Source of the DNA: DAOUJI01 sp965237875
Lineage (GTDB): Bacteria; Chloroflexota; Dehalococcoidia; Lucifugimonadales; JAGWBF01
Assembly: GCA_965237875.1 (NCBI GenBank)
Contig: CBDEGP010000001.1
Span: forward strand, 1 to 64,000
Length of the DNA stretch: 64,000 nucleotides
Direction of reading: 5' to 3'
Of this stretch, positions 45,372 to 54,075 are shown piece by piece. The notes beneath the pieces are model-generated. The model ran no database searches. It was not told the origin of the DNA and was given only the letters and a program-made list of their open reading frames with translations. The first letter of the stretch is position 1. Each line of letters begins with the position of its first letter. Position numbers and translations under genes: made by a program.

Positions 45372-46076
45372 ATGAACGACATCGAACAATGGGAGCGGGA
45401 GCGGCTGTTGGAGTCGCTGGACTCATACCGCCGCGGGCTCAGCGACGCGCCCTATCTGCGGAAGTGGACCTCAGTCACTGCCGCCCGGGACCACTCTAAC
45501 GCTCCGGCCCTTCCCCAATCGCCGGCCCCGGACGCCGAAGACCAGATGTCTTTCGTCGTTTCCAATGACGACGTGGACCGTCACGGCGACATCATCTCGC
45601 TGCCGGGGTGGCGTCTCCAGTCCTATCTCAGAAACCCGGTGTTCCTGTGGGCCCACGACTACACCAGGCCGGCCATAGGCCGCACGCGGGAGCTGTGGAC
45701 CGAGGGCAACAACCTCATGGCGCGGATGCAGTTCGCGCCCACCGACTTTGCCCGGGAGGTGGCAGACCTCTACCGGGGAGGCTACCAGCGGGGCGTTTCG
45801 GTGGGTTTCAGGCCCATCCGGTACGAGCTGCGGCGAGACGCGGACACAGGCAAGCCGTTGGGTGTGCGGTTCCTGGAGCAGGAGCTGTTGGAGATCAGCG
45901 CCGCTCCCGTTCCCGCCAACCAGGGCGCCCTCAGGAAGGTCCTGAGCCGCTCCCCAAGGATGGAAGCCTACTATTCCCGCATGGGACTGGACGAGATGGA
46001 CCGGGTCCCTTGGGACGACGCTTTACGTCAGGTGGTTGAGACATTGCGGGATGCGGCGCGCCCGACCCCGCCTTGA
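45372..46076 (+). CDS. HK97-family prohead protease
   Basis: The 234-residue product carries the family motifs. These are MSFVVSNDDVDRHGDII, the region of the catalytic His in NPVFLWAHDY, the Ser in GVSVGFRPI, and LEISAAPVPANQGAL. The protease matures the capsid by cutting scaffold segments. A GGAGGCG site lies 8 nt before the ATG. It is separated from the portal by the lipoprotein and serine-protease insert. Confidence 0.88.
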   Translation: MNDIEQWERERLLESLDSYRRGLSDAPYLRKWTSVTAARDHSNAPALPQSPAPDAEDQMSFVVSNDDVDRHGDIISLPGWRLQSYLRNPVFLWAHDYTRPAIGRTRELWTEGNNLMARMQFAPTDFAREVADLYRGGYQRGVSVGFRPIRYELRRDADTGKPLGVRFLEQELLEISAAPVPANQGALRKVLSRSPRMEAYYSRMGLDEMDRVPWDDALRQVVETLRDAARPTPP

Positions 46077-46202
46077 CCCTCCACTTAGCAACGGGGAGAG
46101 ATGAAAGCATCTCGGCGCCGGCAGGTGGAAGACCCGGACAGGGCCCAAAGAAGGACATTCAGAAACGGACGGCCAAACTCATCAAGAATCGAGGAGGAGA
46201 CA

Positions 46203-47537
46203 ATGACCATCAGCGCTCAAGACCTGGACCTTATCAAGAAGGAGGTTGCCGGAGTGCGGGAGTTCTACAACGCCCGCATTGACAGCGAGCTTCCCCCGCT
46301 CAAGGAGGAGGTGAGCCGGGTATCGGCCCAGATTGCCCGCATCCGGGAGATTTGGAAGAACGGAGAGAAGCAGGCGCTCCTGGGCAAGTACGGAGGGCAG
46401 GACCGGCCCAGGGTCCCATACGGGAAGTACCAGGGCCTGGACCTGCTCGACCTTGCCTACATGCGGAGCTTGCTCAACGCCCAGATACGCCAGCCGCTGG
46501 GCCTGAACCCACGGATGCTGGAGGAGTGGCAGTCGAACCTCAAAGCCGCCATGGACTCCACCACTGCAGGCTCCGGCGATGAGCTGGTCCCCACCCAGGA
46601 GGCCTCAACCCTCTGGATGGACGTAAACCTGGAGACCATGGTCGCTCCCCTGTTCTCCAGAGTGGACATGCCCTCGGACCCCTTCGAGATTCCGCTTCAA
46701 ATGGGGGACGTGAGCTGGTACCCGGGCACCGAGAACCTGGCGGTCACCGCGACGGCCCTGAACACCTCCAAGCAGACTCTGACGTCCTACGAACTGGTGG
46801 GCCAGGTGCCCTGGTCTCTCACGCTGGACGAGGACGCGGTAATCGCCATGGCCCAAGAGGTCCGCAGCGGCCTGGTCCGCAACGCCGCCGAGGTAATCGA
46901 CGACGTTGTGCTCAACGGCGACTCGTCCGCCGCCAACAACATAAACGCCGATGGAGCGAACATCACCAAGTCCGATTCCGGCAAGGGCCACTGGCTGTTG
47001 GGGTTCGACGGGCTGCTTCACCTGCCCCTGGTGGACAACACGGGTCAGGCCAACAACCACGGCGCCGTTGTGTCGGACGACATGTTCAACGAGGTCCGGG
47101 GCAAGCTGGGCAAGTATGGGGTCCGGCCGTCGGAACTGGCTTACCTCATGGACGTGAACACCTACATCCGCGCCCTGAGCGTCGCCAACTTCCGCACCCT
47201 CGACAAGCTGGGGCCCAACGCCACGGTGCTGAGGGGACAGCTGGGAGCGGTCGAAGGGATCCCCGTGATCGTGTCCGAACAGATGAAGCTGGCGGACACC
47301 GATGGAAAGGTGACTGACGCCGGAAACGGCGCAAACACCGGACGCCTGCTCATCGTGAACCGGTCCCAGTGGAGGGTCGGCTTCCGGCGGGAGCTGGCCA
47401 TCGAAACGGACCGGGACATCCAGAAGCGGCAGAACATTATGGTGGTGAGCCTCAGGATCGCCTTTGCCGAGAGGACCGGAAGCAGGTCAACCGCGACCCA
47501 TGCGGCTTTGCAATACAACATCACGGGCGTGGCGTAA
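46203..47537 (+). CDS. HK97-fold major capsid protein
   Basis: The 444-residue product begins MTISAQDLDLIKKEV and has a helical, probably coiled-coil N-terminal scaffold (delta-like) region to about residue 110. The capsid core follows (GDELVPTQEASTLW, NLAVTATALNTSKQTLT, RVGFRRELAIETDRDI). GAGGAGGAG lies just before the ATG at 46203, which I prefer over an upstream in-frame ATG at 46101. Cleavage by the prohead protease after the scaffold region is expected. Confidence 0.87.
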   Translation: MTISAQDLDLIKKEVAGVREFYNARIDSELPPLKEEVSRVSAQIARIREIWKNGEKQALLGKYGGQDRPRVPYGKYQGLDLLDLAYMRSLLNAQIRQPLGLNPRMLEEWQSNLKAAMDSTTAGSGDELVPTQEASTLWMDVNLETMVAPLFSRVDMPSDPFEIPLQMGDVSWYPGTENLAVTATALNTSKQTLTSYELVGQVPWSLTLDEDAVIAMAQEVRSGLVRNAAEVIDDVVLNGDSSAANNINADGANITKSDSGKGHWLLGFDGLLHLPLVDNTGQANNHGAVVSDDMFNEVRGKLGKYGVRPSELAYLMDVNTYIRALSVANFRTLDKLGPNATVLRGQLGAVEGIPVIVSEQMKLADTDGKVTDAGNGANTGRLLIVNRSQWRVGFRRELAIETDRDIQKRQNIMVVSLRIAFAERTGSRSTATHAALQYNITGVA

Positions 47538-47600
47538 AGCGCCGCGCCCGCCCTAGACTCTTCACGACACCCGGACTCTTTTCCCACGAAGGAGAGGCGC

Positions 47601-48053
47601 ATGGCGAACCCATCGAAAGACAGCCCAGTGGCCGAGCAAGTAAAGGACCTTCTCACCTCGGACATCACACCGGCGGCCCTCAAGTGCGCCAGGGCAGCGC
47701 TCCGAGGCGCCGACGCCGCCGGTGGAATACTCGCCTGGCGGAACCCCGAGTCCAAACCCATCATTGTAGTCCGCCTAGTCATCGACCGGACCGCCAATGC
47801 CAGGGCGGCCTGCACCGCTGACTTCGGCTCCGCTTCCCGCCCCACCCGCGTCTCCAACAACCTGATCGACGGCCTGGACGTAAACGCCGCTGAAGCCGTG
47901 GAAGACAACGTCGAGGACAAGGGCGCCAACGGCAAGTCCAGGCAGCGTCTGGACGCCAAGGGCGGGAGGACGGACTACATAACCGGCAGCAGGGCCACCG
48001 GCGCCGCCGCCGGACTTGCCGGCCACGCCTATATCTTCTACGTGGAGGTATAA
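47601..48053 (+). CDS. Phage-module protein, 150 aa, unknown
   Basis: It lies between the major capsid gene and the connector, which is where decoration or head-fibre proteins are often found. The sequence (MANPSKDSPVAEQVKDLLT at the start, GHAYIFYVEV at the end) has no motif I recognise. The middle is rich in Asp, Asn and Ala. A GGAGAGG site lies 5 nt before the ATG. A head decoration role is a guess from position. Confidence 0.65.
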   Translation: MANPSKDSPVAEQVKDLLTSDITPAALKCARAALRGADAAGGILAWRNPESKPIIVVRLVIDRTANARAACTADFGSASRPTRVSNNLIDGLDVNAAEAVEDNVEDKGANGKSRQRLDAKGGRTDYITGSRATGAAAGLAGHAYIFYVEV

Positions 48054-48054
48054 C

Positions 48055-48144
48055 ATGGTCCGCCGCCGCAACCTGCTCCGCATCGGGAACATTCCAACAG
48101 CTCCTCCCCGCGTGAGGGGAGGAGCCAGGCGGGGGCTCCTATGA
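48055..48144 (+). CDS. Possible 29-aa Arg-rich leader peptide coupled to the connector
   Basis: The ATG at 48055 opens a 29-codon frame (MVRRRNLLRIGNIPTAPPRV...) whose stop overlaps the connector ATG as ATGA (48141-48144). Inside it CTCCTCCCC (48101-48109) faces GGGGAGGAG (48116-48124), a strong hairpin. It could be a coupling leader, or chance coding across an inserted palindrome. Confidence 0.3.
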   Translation: MVRRRNLLRIGNIPTAPPRVRGGARRGLL

Positions 48145-48989
48145 CCAACGCTTACGCTGACCTGGCAACGCTGAAGTCGGCGGGAGTCCTGAACATATCG
48201 GGCGCCGCCTACGACTCAAGGCTCCTAGACCTTCTGGAGGCCGTGTCCAGGCTCATCGATCACTATTGCAACCGCCGTTTCTACGTCGTGGAGGAGTCCC
48301 GTTTCTTCGATGGCGACGGAGGGAAGGAACTGGGAGTCCCTGACCTGATAAGCGTGACCTCGTTCAAGACGGACGACGATCGGGACCGGAATTTCGAGAC
48401 CTCCTGGGCGGCGACCGATTATCTGCTCTATCCCCCAAACGCTCAACCCGACAGGCCCTGGGGCCGCCCCTACACAAGGGCGCTGGTGGACCCGGACGCG
48501 GGGAGCAAGAGTCTGTTTCCCGCCGGCCTCCGAACCGTGGAGGTGACGGGCAAGTGGGGATATAGAGAGGCAACGGAAGACACCGGCGCCGCAATAAACG
48601 AAGGAAGGGCCTTGTCGGCGGCCGACACTGCCTTGCCCGTCACCGACGCCACTAAATTTTCAGCAGGCCAAACCCTCTTGCTAGACAGCGAGCAGCTCTA
48701 CGTCACAGCCGCATCAGCCAACGAGCTGACTGTAGACCGGGGGATAAACGGGACAACGCCGGCGCTTCACCCTGACGGCTCGCGCATTTTCAAGCATCTG
48801 TACCCCAACGAGGTCACCGAGGCCTGTCTCATACAGACTTCACGCCTGTGGAAACGCCGGGACGCCGGCTTAGCGGCATCCGTACCGCGTCAGACAGGGC
48901 TGGGCGTCGTCTCCAGAGCCCTGGACCTGGATGCGGCGCTGCTCCTGGCGGCCTATCGCAAGAACGCTGTGGGAGGTCAGGCATGGTAG
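48141..48989 (+). CDS. Phage head-tail connector (gp6-like)
   Basis: The 282-residue product starts with the gp6-like helical pattern (AYADLATLKSAGVL, LLDLLEAVSRLIDHYCNRRF), the usual start of this adaptor family. It is longer than the typical ~100-200 residues because of an inserted beta-rich segment at about residues 150-215 (GQTLLLDSEQLYVTA). The C-terminal helices resume with YPNEVTEACLIQTSRLW. It joins the portal ring to the tail or neck. Confidence 0.75.
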   Translation: MTNAYADLATLKSAGVLNISGAAYDSRLLDLLEAVSRLIDHYCNRRFYVVEESRFFDGDGGKELGVPDLISVTSFKTDDDRDRNFETSWAATDYLLYPPNAQPDRPWGRPYTRALVDPDAGSKSLFPAGLRTVEVTGKWGYREATEDTGAAINEGRALSAADTALPVTDATKFSAGQTLLLDSEQLYVTAASANELTVDRGINGTTPALHPDGSRIFKHLYPNEVTEACLIQTSRLWKRRDAGLAASVPRQTGLGVVSRALDLDAALLLAAYRKNAVGGQAW

Positions 48990-49417
48990 CTCCGGCGTCA
49001 GGGGAGCTTAAAGCAATCATCGACGAGATGGCGGCCCAGCTGGGCAGGGTGGACGGCCTGCGAGTGTATAAATACCCGCCGGACAGCATTCAGCAATTTC
49101 CGGCGGCGGTCATACGGGACCTTCAGTCCTCCAACCACTCGGCGGCGGCGGAGTATCGAGCCACAAACCCTCAATCCGTGTACAACCTCGAAGTCCTGAT
49201 ACTGGTGGACTTGTCCGACGAGCGGGAGGCCTACGAAGAGCTGGAAAAGTATTTGTCAGCCAACAGCCCATCTTCTGTGAAGGTCCTGATGCGCAGGGTT
49301 ATCCTGGAGGGGCTGCCCGCGGCTGAGTGCGTCAAGGCCGAACCCAGACGCAGGCACAAAATCGGCGGAGCGGAACTGTGGGGATGCTCATTCTGGGTGC
49401 AGTCCCTGGTCTACTGA
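48983..49417 (+). CDS. Phage neck/tail-completion candidate, 144 aa
   Basis: It starts at the ATG 48983, overlapping the connector stop by 7 bp, with GGGAGG 6 nt upstream. The product (MVAPASGELKAIIDEMAAQL... ending GCSFWVQSLVY) has the size and position of tail-terminator or tail-completion proteins. I do not recognise a definite family. It is the last phage-like gene; no tail tube, tape measure or tail fibre follows. Confidence 0.6.
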   Translation: MVAPASGELKAIIDEMAAQLGRVDGLRVYKYPPDSIQQFPAAVIRDLQSSNHSAAAEYRATNPQSVYNLEVLILVDLSDEREAYEELEKYLSANSPSSVKVLMRRVILEGLPAAECVKAEPRRRHKIGGAELWGCSFWVQSLVY

Positions 49418-49461
49418 GCGGCGGGCCCGCCGGCTAAGACATAAACCCACGCCGCCAAGTC

Positions 49462-49470
49462 TGCTATAGT
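49462..49470 (+). promoter_or_regulatory. Candidate extended -10 promoter
   Basis: TGC followed by TATAGT lies 70 bp before the membrane protein start, just after the end of the phage module. Confidence 0.35.
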
Positions 49471-49539
49471 ACGCCGGACACTCACAACCTGCTGCGGAGG
49501 AGTCCACAGCGGGCGGTCAACGAAAAGGCAAGGTGCGGC

Positions 49540-51156
49540 TTGGTTTTTGCCTTAGCGGTCTTGCGCCCGATCCTTGGACTGGTCCTGGGCGTCATCGTGT
49601 TCTTCGGCTTCCTGTCCTTTGTCGTCGTCAGCGGCTTCAGGGGCAACTTCCTGTCCACCGAGTTCTACGCCGAGAACATCTCCGAAAATTCAGTCTACGA
49701 CCGGATCTACGACGAGGTCCTGCTGGACCCGGATTTCGAGAAACAGACAGACTATCTGGTGGCCGGAGTCGAAGTCCCTCATGAGGACGTCGTGGAGGTC
49801 ACCCGCAGCATCCTTCCCCCGACGTATCTGCAGGACCAGGTGGAGAACGCCCTCTCCGGCGCCCTCGACTACCTGAAACGGGACTCGGAAGACCCACTCG
49901 TATTCATAGAACTGGGACCTCCCATCGACAACATCAAGCCCACCGTCCTCGCCTACATCGACCGGCGCATCGATGAGATTCCGACCAAGGAGGTTGACGA
50001 CGCCGAAGAGATGGCTGACATGCTGGCCATCCTATGGAAGGACCTTGAAGAAGGCCTGCCTCCTCAAGCCATTCCTGCGCTGCGCGACCCGTCGTCCCTG
50101 AATGACAGCATCGCTGACCTGATTTTCGACAGGGCCATTGAGGAATTGGAGGCTGACCCTGAGTTCCCCCAGTCAGCCGTCAACGGTCTGCTGGAACAGG
50201 GGGAGGCCATCAAGGTCTCGCTTGTCGCTGTCGACATGAAGGGTGTGCTCAAAACGGCGGCGTCTTCAATAGCCAGCCCGGTCATCAACAGGGCCCTGTC
50301 GGAGACCGTCGACGAGATTCCGACCAAGGAGGTTGAGGGCGCCGTCGAGATGGCGGAGGAGCTGGCCTTTCTTTGGAAGGAGCTGGAAGAGGGTCGGATT
50401 CCTGAGACCATCCCGGTGTTGCGGGACCCCACGTCCCTGAGCGACAGCGTCGCTGACCTGATCTTCGACCTAGCCATCCAGGAATTGGAGGCCGAACCTG
50501 GGTTTCCCGGGTCAGCCGTCAACGCTCTGCGAGAACAGGAGGCCGCCATCAAGGTCCCGCTTGGCGAGGGCGATATAAAGGCGGCGCTCAAAACGACTGC
50601 GGGCACGATTGCGAGCCCACTCATCGACGAAACAATCGCGGAGTTCGTGGCTGAGGAGCTGGACGAAGACCGCCGGCTGGACCTGGTGGAGGTCGCCGCC
50701 GAAAGCGGCAACAAGACTCGGCAGGAGTTTCTGGACAGCTTGGAACCGGCCAGGGACTACATAGAGACGACCAGCCTGGGGTTGACGCTGACTATAGTAG
50801 CCGTTGTGGTGGGATCTCTGCTGCTGGGCGCCTTGCAGTATCCGCACATGGGGTCTCTTTTCCGCCTGCCCGGCATAGTCCTGTTTGTCAGCGGCGCCGT
50901 ATGCCTTATCGTCGCCATAGTGGTCAAGCCCGCTGTTGAGGGGCTGCTCGACACGCTGCTGAACAGGGTGGCCGACGAGGAGCCGGGTATTCCCACCAGC
51001 ATAATAGACATCATCTCCGACGTGTTCGGCTCCATGTCTTCAGACATCGTCTGGGGAGTCGTCCCCTCATGCGCAACGGCGATGGGAGTGGGCCTGGCGT
51101 TGATAGTGGTCTCGGTCTTGATACGGAAGCTGCCCATCCCCATCTTCAGCCGCTAG
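49540..51156 (+). CDS. Membrane protein with internal 113-residue tandem repeat
   Basis: This is a 538-residue protein from a TTG at 49540 (start uncertain). One N-terminal membrane helix spans about residues 3-30, then a long acidic extracytoplasmic region and three C-terminal helices (about 405-430, 440-462, 505-530). The middle contains two near-identical units beginning DEIPTKEV at about residues 145 and 258, exactly 339 bp apart. I recognise no family. The topology suggests a large outside loop. Confidence 0.75.
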   Translation: MVFALAVLRPILGLVLGVIVFFGFLSFVVVSGFRGNFLSTEFYAENISENSVYDRIYDEVLLDPDFEKQTDYLVAGVEVPHEDVVEVTRSILPPTYLQDQVENALSGALDYLKRDSEDPLVFIELGPPIDNIKPTVLAYIDRRIDEIPTKEVDDAEEMADMLAILWKDLEEGLPPQAIPALRDPSSLNDSIADLIFDRAIEELEADPEFPQSAVNGLLEQGEAIKVSLVAVDMKGVLKTAASSIASPVINRALSETVDEIPTKEVEGAVEMAEELAFLWKELEEGRIPETIPVLRDPTSLSDSVADLIFDLAIQELEAEPGFPGSAVNALREQEAAIKVPLGEGDIKAALKTTAGTIASPLIDETIAEFVAEELDEDRRLDLVEVAAESGNKTRQEFLDSLEPARDYIETTSLGLTLTIVAVVVGSLLLGALQYPHMGSLFRLPGIVLFVSGAVCLIVAIVVKPAVEGLLDTLLNRVADEEPGIPTSIIDIISDVFGSMSSDIVWGVVPSCATAMGVGLALIVVSVLIRKLPIPIFSR

Positions 51157-51236
51157 CGGCTGTGGGGCACAAGGCCGGATGCCCCGGACCGGCGACTAGG
51201 GCCTGTTCACACTAGGATGTACGTGATTACTCCGCA

Positions 51237-51398
51237 ATGTCATTCCGAACGCAGCGCAGCGGAGTGAGGAATCTCAAATCCTTATCCGCAAACCCAGGTC
51301 GTCAGAAATGCAACGCGCCAGGGGAAGCGCCTGTCAGTCGAATTCCGCCTTGACTCCAGACAACGTCCTTAGATTCCTCACTGCGTTCGGAATGACAT
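51237..51398. repeat. 162-bp element bounded by inverted repeats (MITE-like)
   Basis: The left end (51237-51274) begins ATGTCATTCCGAACGCAG and ends AGTGAGGAATCT. The right end (51371-51398) is its reverse complement, without a 10-bp CGCAGCGG-like insertion. The interior has no coding frame of note. Such ends are typical of short non-autonomous repeats. Confidence 0.65.
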
Positions 51399-51468
51399 CT
51401 TAGGAGGTTTCGGCGCATGGCTTTAATGTTAACACGGCCTAGCTGGGTTAAGCAGGGGAATGGGGGGT

Positions 51469-52428
51469 TCACCACCAGATCTTACCGGTGGTCTCCTCGT
51501 CCATGTCGCCGTAGTCCGTTGTCCAGAGCTGGGAGCTCAGGTACTTCCAGCCGCCGTCGGCCAGCAGGCACACTATGTTCCCCTGCTCCAACCTTTGAGC
51601 GGCCTTCATTGCGCCGAAAACCACGGCTCCTGAGGATATTCCAGCGAATATGCCCTCGCGGTTGAGGAGCTCCTTCGCCATGCGGAAGGAATCGGCGCTG
51701 GACACCATGATCCTGGAATCCAGCATGGATATGTCCAGGATCGGCGGTATGAAACCCTCGTCCAGGTCCCGCAGGGCCTGAATGTAGTCTCCGGGCTCCG
51801 GCGCCACGGCGACAATCTTGACGTCAGGGTTGTGTTCTCGGAGGCGCCGGCCGGTCCCCATCAGGGTGCCTCCGGTCCCCAGACCGGCCACGAACATGTC
51901 CACTTCCGGAAGGTCGCGGACGATCTCCGAGCCGGTCGTCTCGTAGTGCGCGCCTGGGTTTGCCTCGTTGCCGTACTGGTACAGCATTACGTACTCGTCG
52001 CCCTGCTTCTCTATTATCTTCTTGGCCACCTCAATGGAGCCGTTGGTCCCTCGCGCTCCGTCGGAGTATATGATTTCAGCGCCGAAGGCCCAGAGAAGCT
52101 GGGAGCGTTCATGGCTCACGTTCTCCGGCATCACCACGGTGACACTATATCCTTTGAGGCCGGCCACGAAGGCCAGGGAGATGCCGGTGTTGCCGCTGGT
52201 GGGCTCCAGAATCCTCTTCTCAGGCGTCAGGAGGCCCTGACGCTCGGCCCTGTCAATCATGTATTTGGCGATGCGGTCCTTCAGGCTGCCGGTGGGGTTC
52301 TGTCCCTCCAGCTTGGCGTAGACTCGAACCCCCGGTTTGAGCCCCATGTTGTTGAGCTCCACCAGGGGTGTGTTGCCGATGAGGTCGAGGACCGTATTCG
52401 CGTTGACTACTTTGTGGGTTGCAGCCAT
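51469..52428 (-). CDS. cysM: PLP-dependent cysteine synthase, CysM-like
   Basis: The protein has about 319 residues, with the PLP Lys in NPTGSLKDRIA, the phosphate loop GLGTGGTLMGTG, and the substrate loop EPTSGNTGISL. The later segment ALRDLDEGFIPPILD, with EGIFAGISSGA and GGWKYLSS, closely resembles mycobacterial CysM. That enzyme takes sulfide from a CysO thiocarboxylate and prefers O-phosphoserine. The moeB-like gene directly upstream fits that route. A TTG 6 nt upstream is an alternative start. Confidence 0.85.
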   Translation of the reverse strand: MAATHKVVNANTVLDLIGNTPLVELNNMGLKPGVRVYAKLEGQNPTGSLKDRIAKYMIDRAERQGLLTPEKRILEPTSGNTGISLAFVAGLKGYSVTVVMPENVSHERSQLLWAFGAEIIYSDGARGTNGSIEVAKKIIEKQGDEYVMLYQYGNEANPGAHYETTGSEIVRDLPEVDMFVAGLGTGGTLMGTGRRLREHNPDVKIVAVAPEPGDYIQALRDLDEGFIPPILDISMLDSRIMVSSADSFRMAKELLNREGIFAGISSGAVVFGAMKAAQRLEQGNIVCLLADGGWKYLSSQLWTTDYGDMDEETTGKIWW

Positions 52429-52434
52429 TGGCAA

Positions 52435-53292
52435 CTAGTCTGGGAGGCCGGAGTCGGCCGCCCCGTTTATTTCTGGGTGGGGAGCCACGCCGCAGAACAC
52501 CTCGTAGTCGATGAGCTCCGTCACCGTAGGGCTGTCGCCGCACAGCGGGCAGTTTACGTTCCGTTTGATCTTGACCTCCCTGAAGTCCATGCTCAGAGCG
52601 TCGATTAGGAGAAGCCTGGAAGATAGACTCTCGCCGATCCCCATAATCATCTTGAGCGCTTCCACGGCCTGAATGCTCCCCACCAGGCCCGTCAGAGCGC
52701 CAAGAACGCCGGCCTCCGCACAGTTGGGCACCATGCCCGGGGGAGGAGGAGAAGGGAACAGGCAGCGGTAGCAGCCCTGGCCGGGCTGGTACACCGTGGC
52801 CTGGCCGTCGAATATGAGTATGCTGCCGTCAACAAGGGGTTTTCCGGCGAGGTAACAGGCGTCGTTGATGAGATACCGGGCGGGGAAGTTGTCAGCGCCG
52901 CTGACCACAAGGTCGTACTGGGAGATGATTTCCATGGCGTTCTCGGAGGTGAGCCAGGCGTCATGGATCACTACGTTCGTGTCGGGATTGTAGGCGTTGA
53001 TGGTTTCCATGGCCGAGAGGGTCTTTGGGCGGCCTACGTCGTTGTTCTGGTGGAGAATCTGACGCTGGAGGTTTGACACGTCCACCGTGTCGAAGTCCAC
53101 GATGCCCAACGTGCCTACGCCCGCCAGGGCCAGATAGACTGCCACTGGAGAGCCGAGACCTCCGGCTCCTACGATCAACACTCTGGAGGCCAGCAACTTT
53201 CGCTGTCCGGCGCTGCCCACCGGGGCCATTATGATGTGCCTGCTGTACCGCTGTATCTGATCAGGCGTCAGTGGAACAGGCTGCTGAGTCAT
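52435..53292 (-). CDS. moeB: ThiF/MoeB-type E1-like adenylyltransferase
   Basis: This enzyme adenylates the C-terminal Gly of ubiquitin-like sulfur carriers. The 285-residue product has the nucleotide loop GAGGLGSPVAVYLA, DFDTVDVSNLQRQ, and a C-terminal zinc/Cys region (GCYRCLF, NCPLCG). There is no rhodanese domain, so it is MoeB-like rather than MoeZ-like. Its stop is 6 bp from the cysM ATG. Candidate partners are the MoaD part of MoaDE or an unseen CysO. Confidence 0.88.
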   Translation of the reverse strand: MTQQPVPLTPDQIQRYSRHIIMAPVGSAGQRKLLASRVLIVGAGGLGSPVAVYLALAGVGTLGIVDFDTVDVSNLQRQILHQNNDVGRPKTLSAMETINAYNPDTNVVIHDAWLTSENAMEIISQYDLVVSGADNFPARYLINDACYLAGKPLVDGSILIFDGQATVYQPGQGCYRCLFPSPPPPGMVPNCAEAGVLGALTGLVGSIQAVEALKMIMGIGESLSSRLLLIDALSMDFREVKIKRNVNCPLCGDSPTVTELIDYEVFCGVAPHPEINGAADSGLPD

Positions 53293-53505
53293 GCGCCCCC
53301 TCTCTTTCCGGCTATGGCAAGTAAGCTGCGCCCTTCCATCCCATACTCTGCCGAGAGTCCGGGCGCAGACGGTCTTGACTAATAATAGCGCCGCTTCTGG
53401 CGGCTTTCAAATGATTTTTGTGATAGGTACGGGTCTGCGCTAACATAGGATCAGTGAATGTGTTTGGACGGTCACTACAAATACCACGATTGACGAGGTG
53501 ACTAC
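53293..53505. other. Intergenic region upstream of moeB and the broken gene
   Basis: These 213 bp become A+T-rich toward 53400-53505. They mark the change from the cysM-moeB operon to a low-GC patch. I see no RNA gene. Confidence 0.3.
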
Positions 53506-54015
53506 ATGACTTGGCTTTCTATGTTTCACAAGTTTCCAAGGGCCTTGATGTTCTCGTTAGCGTTCGGTATGGCGGTGTTCCTTTTCCTTGCCGCAAGCCA
53601 TATTAATGAACGGCAAGCCTATGCAGCAAATTGCGGAGCGAACATCATCTATTTCACAGGGCACACTCCATCCAATTAGTATGTTAGCGGTGTCAAGGTG
53701 TCGGGGAAAATCCGGCATCGTGGTCTTATCGTGCCCGGTCTCAGTTTTTGGAGTTGCATAAAAGGTGAAGTCCTCAGCGAAGCGGCATCCACGATAGACC
53801 GAGTGTCTTGGGAGGGGTGGAAATACGAGGGCGGCACTGAATTTGATAATTGGGGTAGCTCGTGCAACAGCTGTCGATATGGGGAATCTATTGGTAGCCA
53901 TCGGAGTTTGTTCCTAAACGGATTGGGCATAACGATAAAGATGGACGGCAAACACTATTTCAAGAATGGCGCATCAACGCTGTGGCTGACCTCCAGTCGC
54001 ACCGCAACATACTAG
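53506..54015 (+). pseudogene. Secreted-protein gene interrupted by one in-frame TAG
   Basis: The ATG at 53506 starts a 57-codon frame with a hydrophobic N-terminus (MFSLAFGMAVFLFLAAS) ending in TAG at 53677-53679. The same frame continues without another stop to 54015. The downstream part (SGKIRHRGLIVPGLSFWSC..., CNSCRYG) reads like a normal extracellular domain with several Cys. Full length would be 169 residues. It is either a fresh nonsense mutation, stop readthrough or a base error. I recognise no family. Confidence 0.6.
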
Positions 54016-54075
54016 CATTGCGGCTCAAATCTTTATGCACGTAACGATATAAATACAGCTAGGAGCTCTATTATT

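Noticed and set aside
39022..49417. Phage attachment sites or a flanking tRNA for the head module
   Set aside because: I found no direct repeats, tRNA or integrase at either end.
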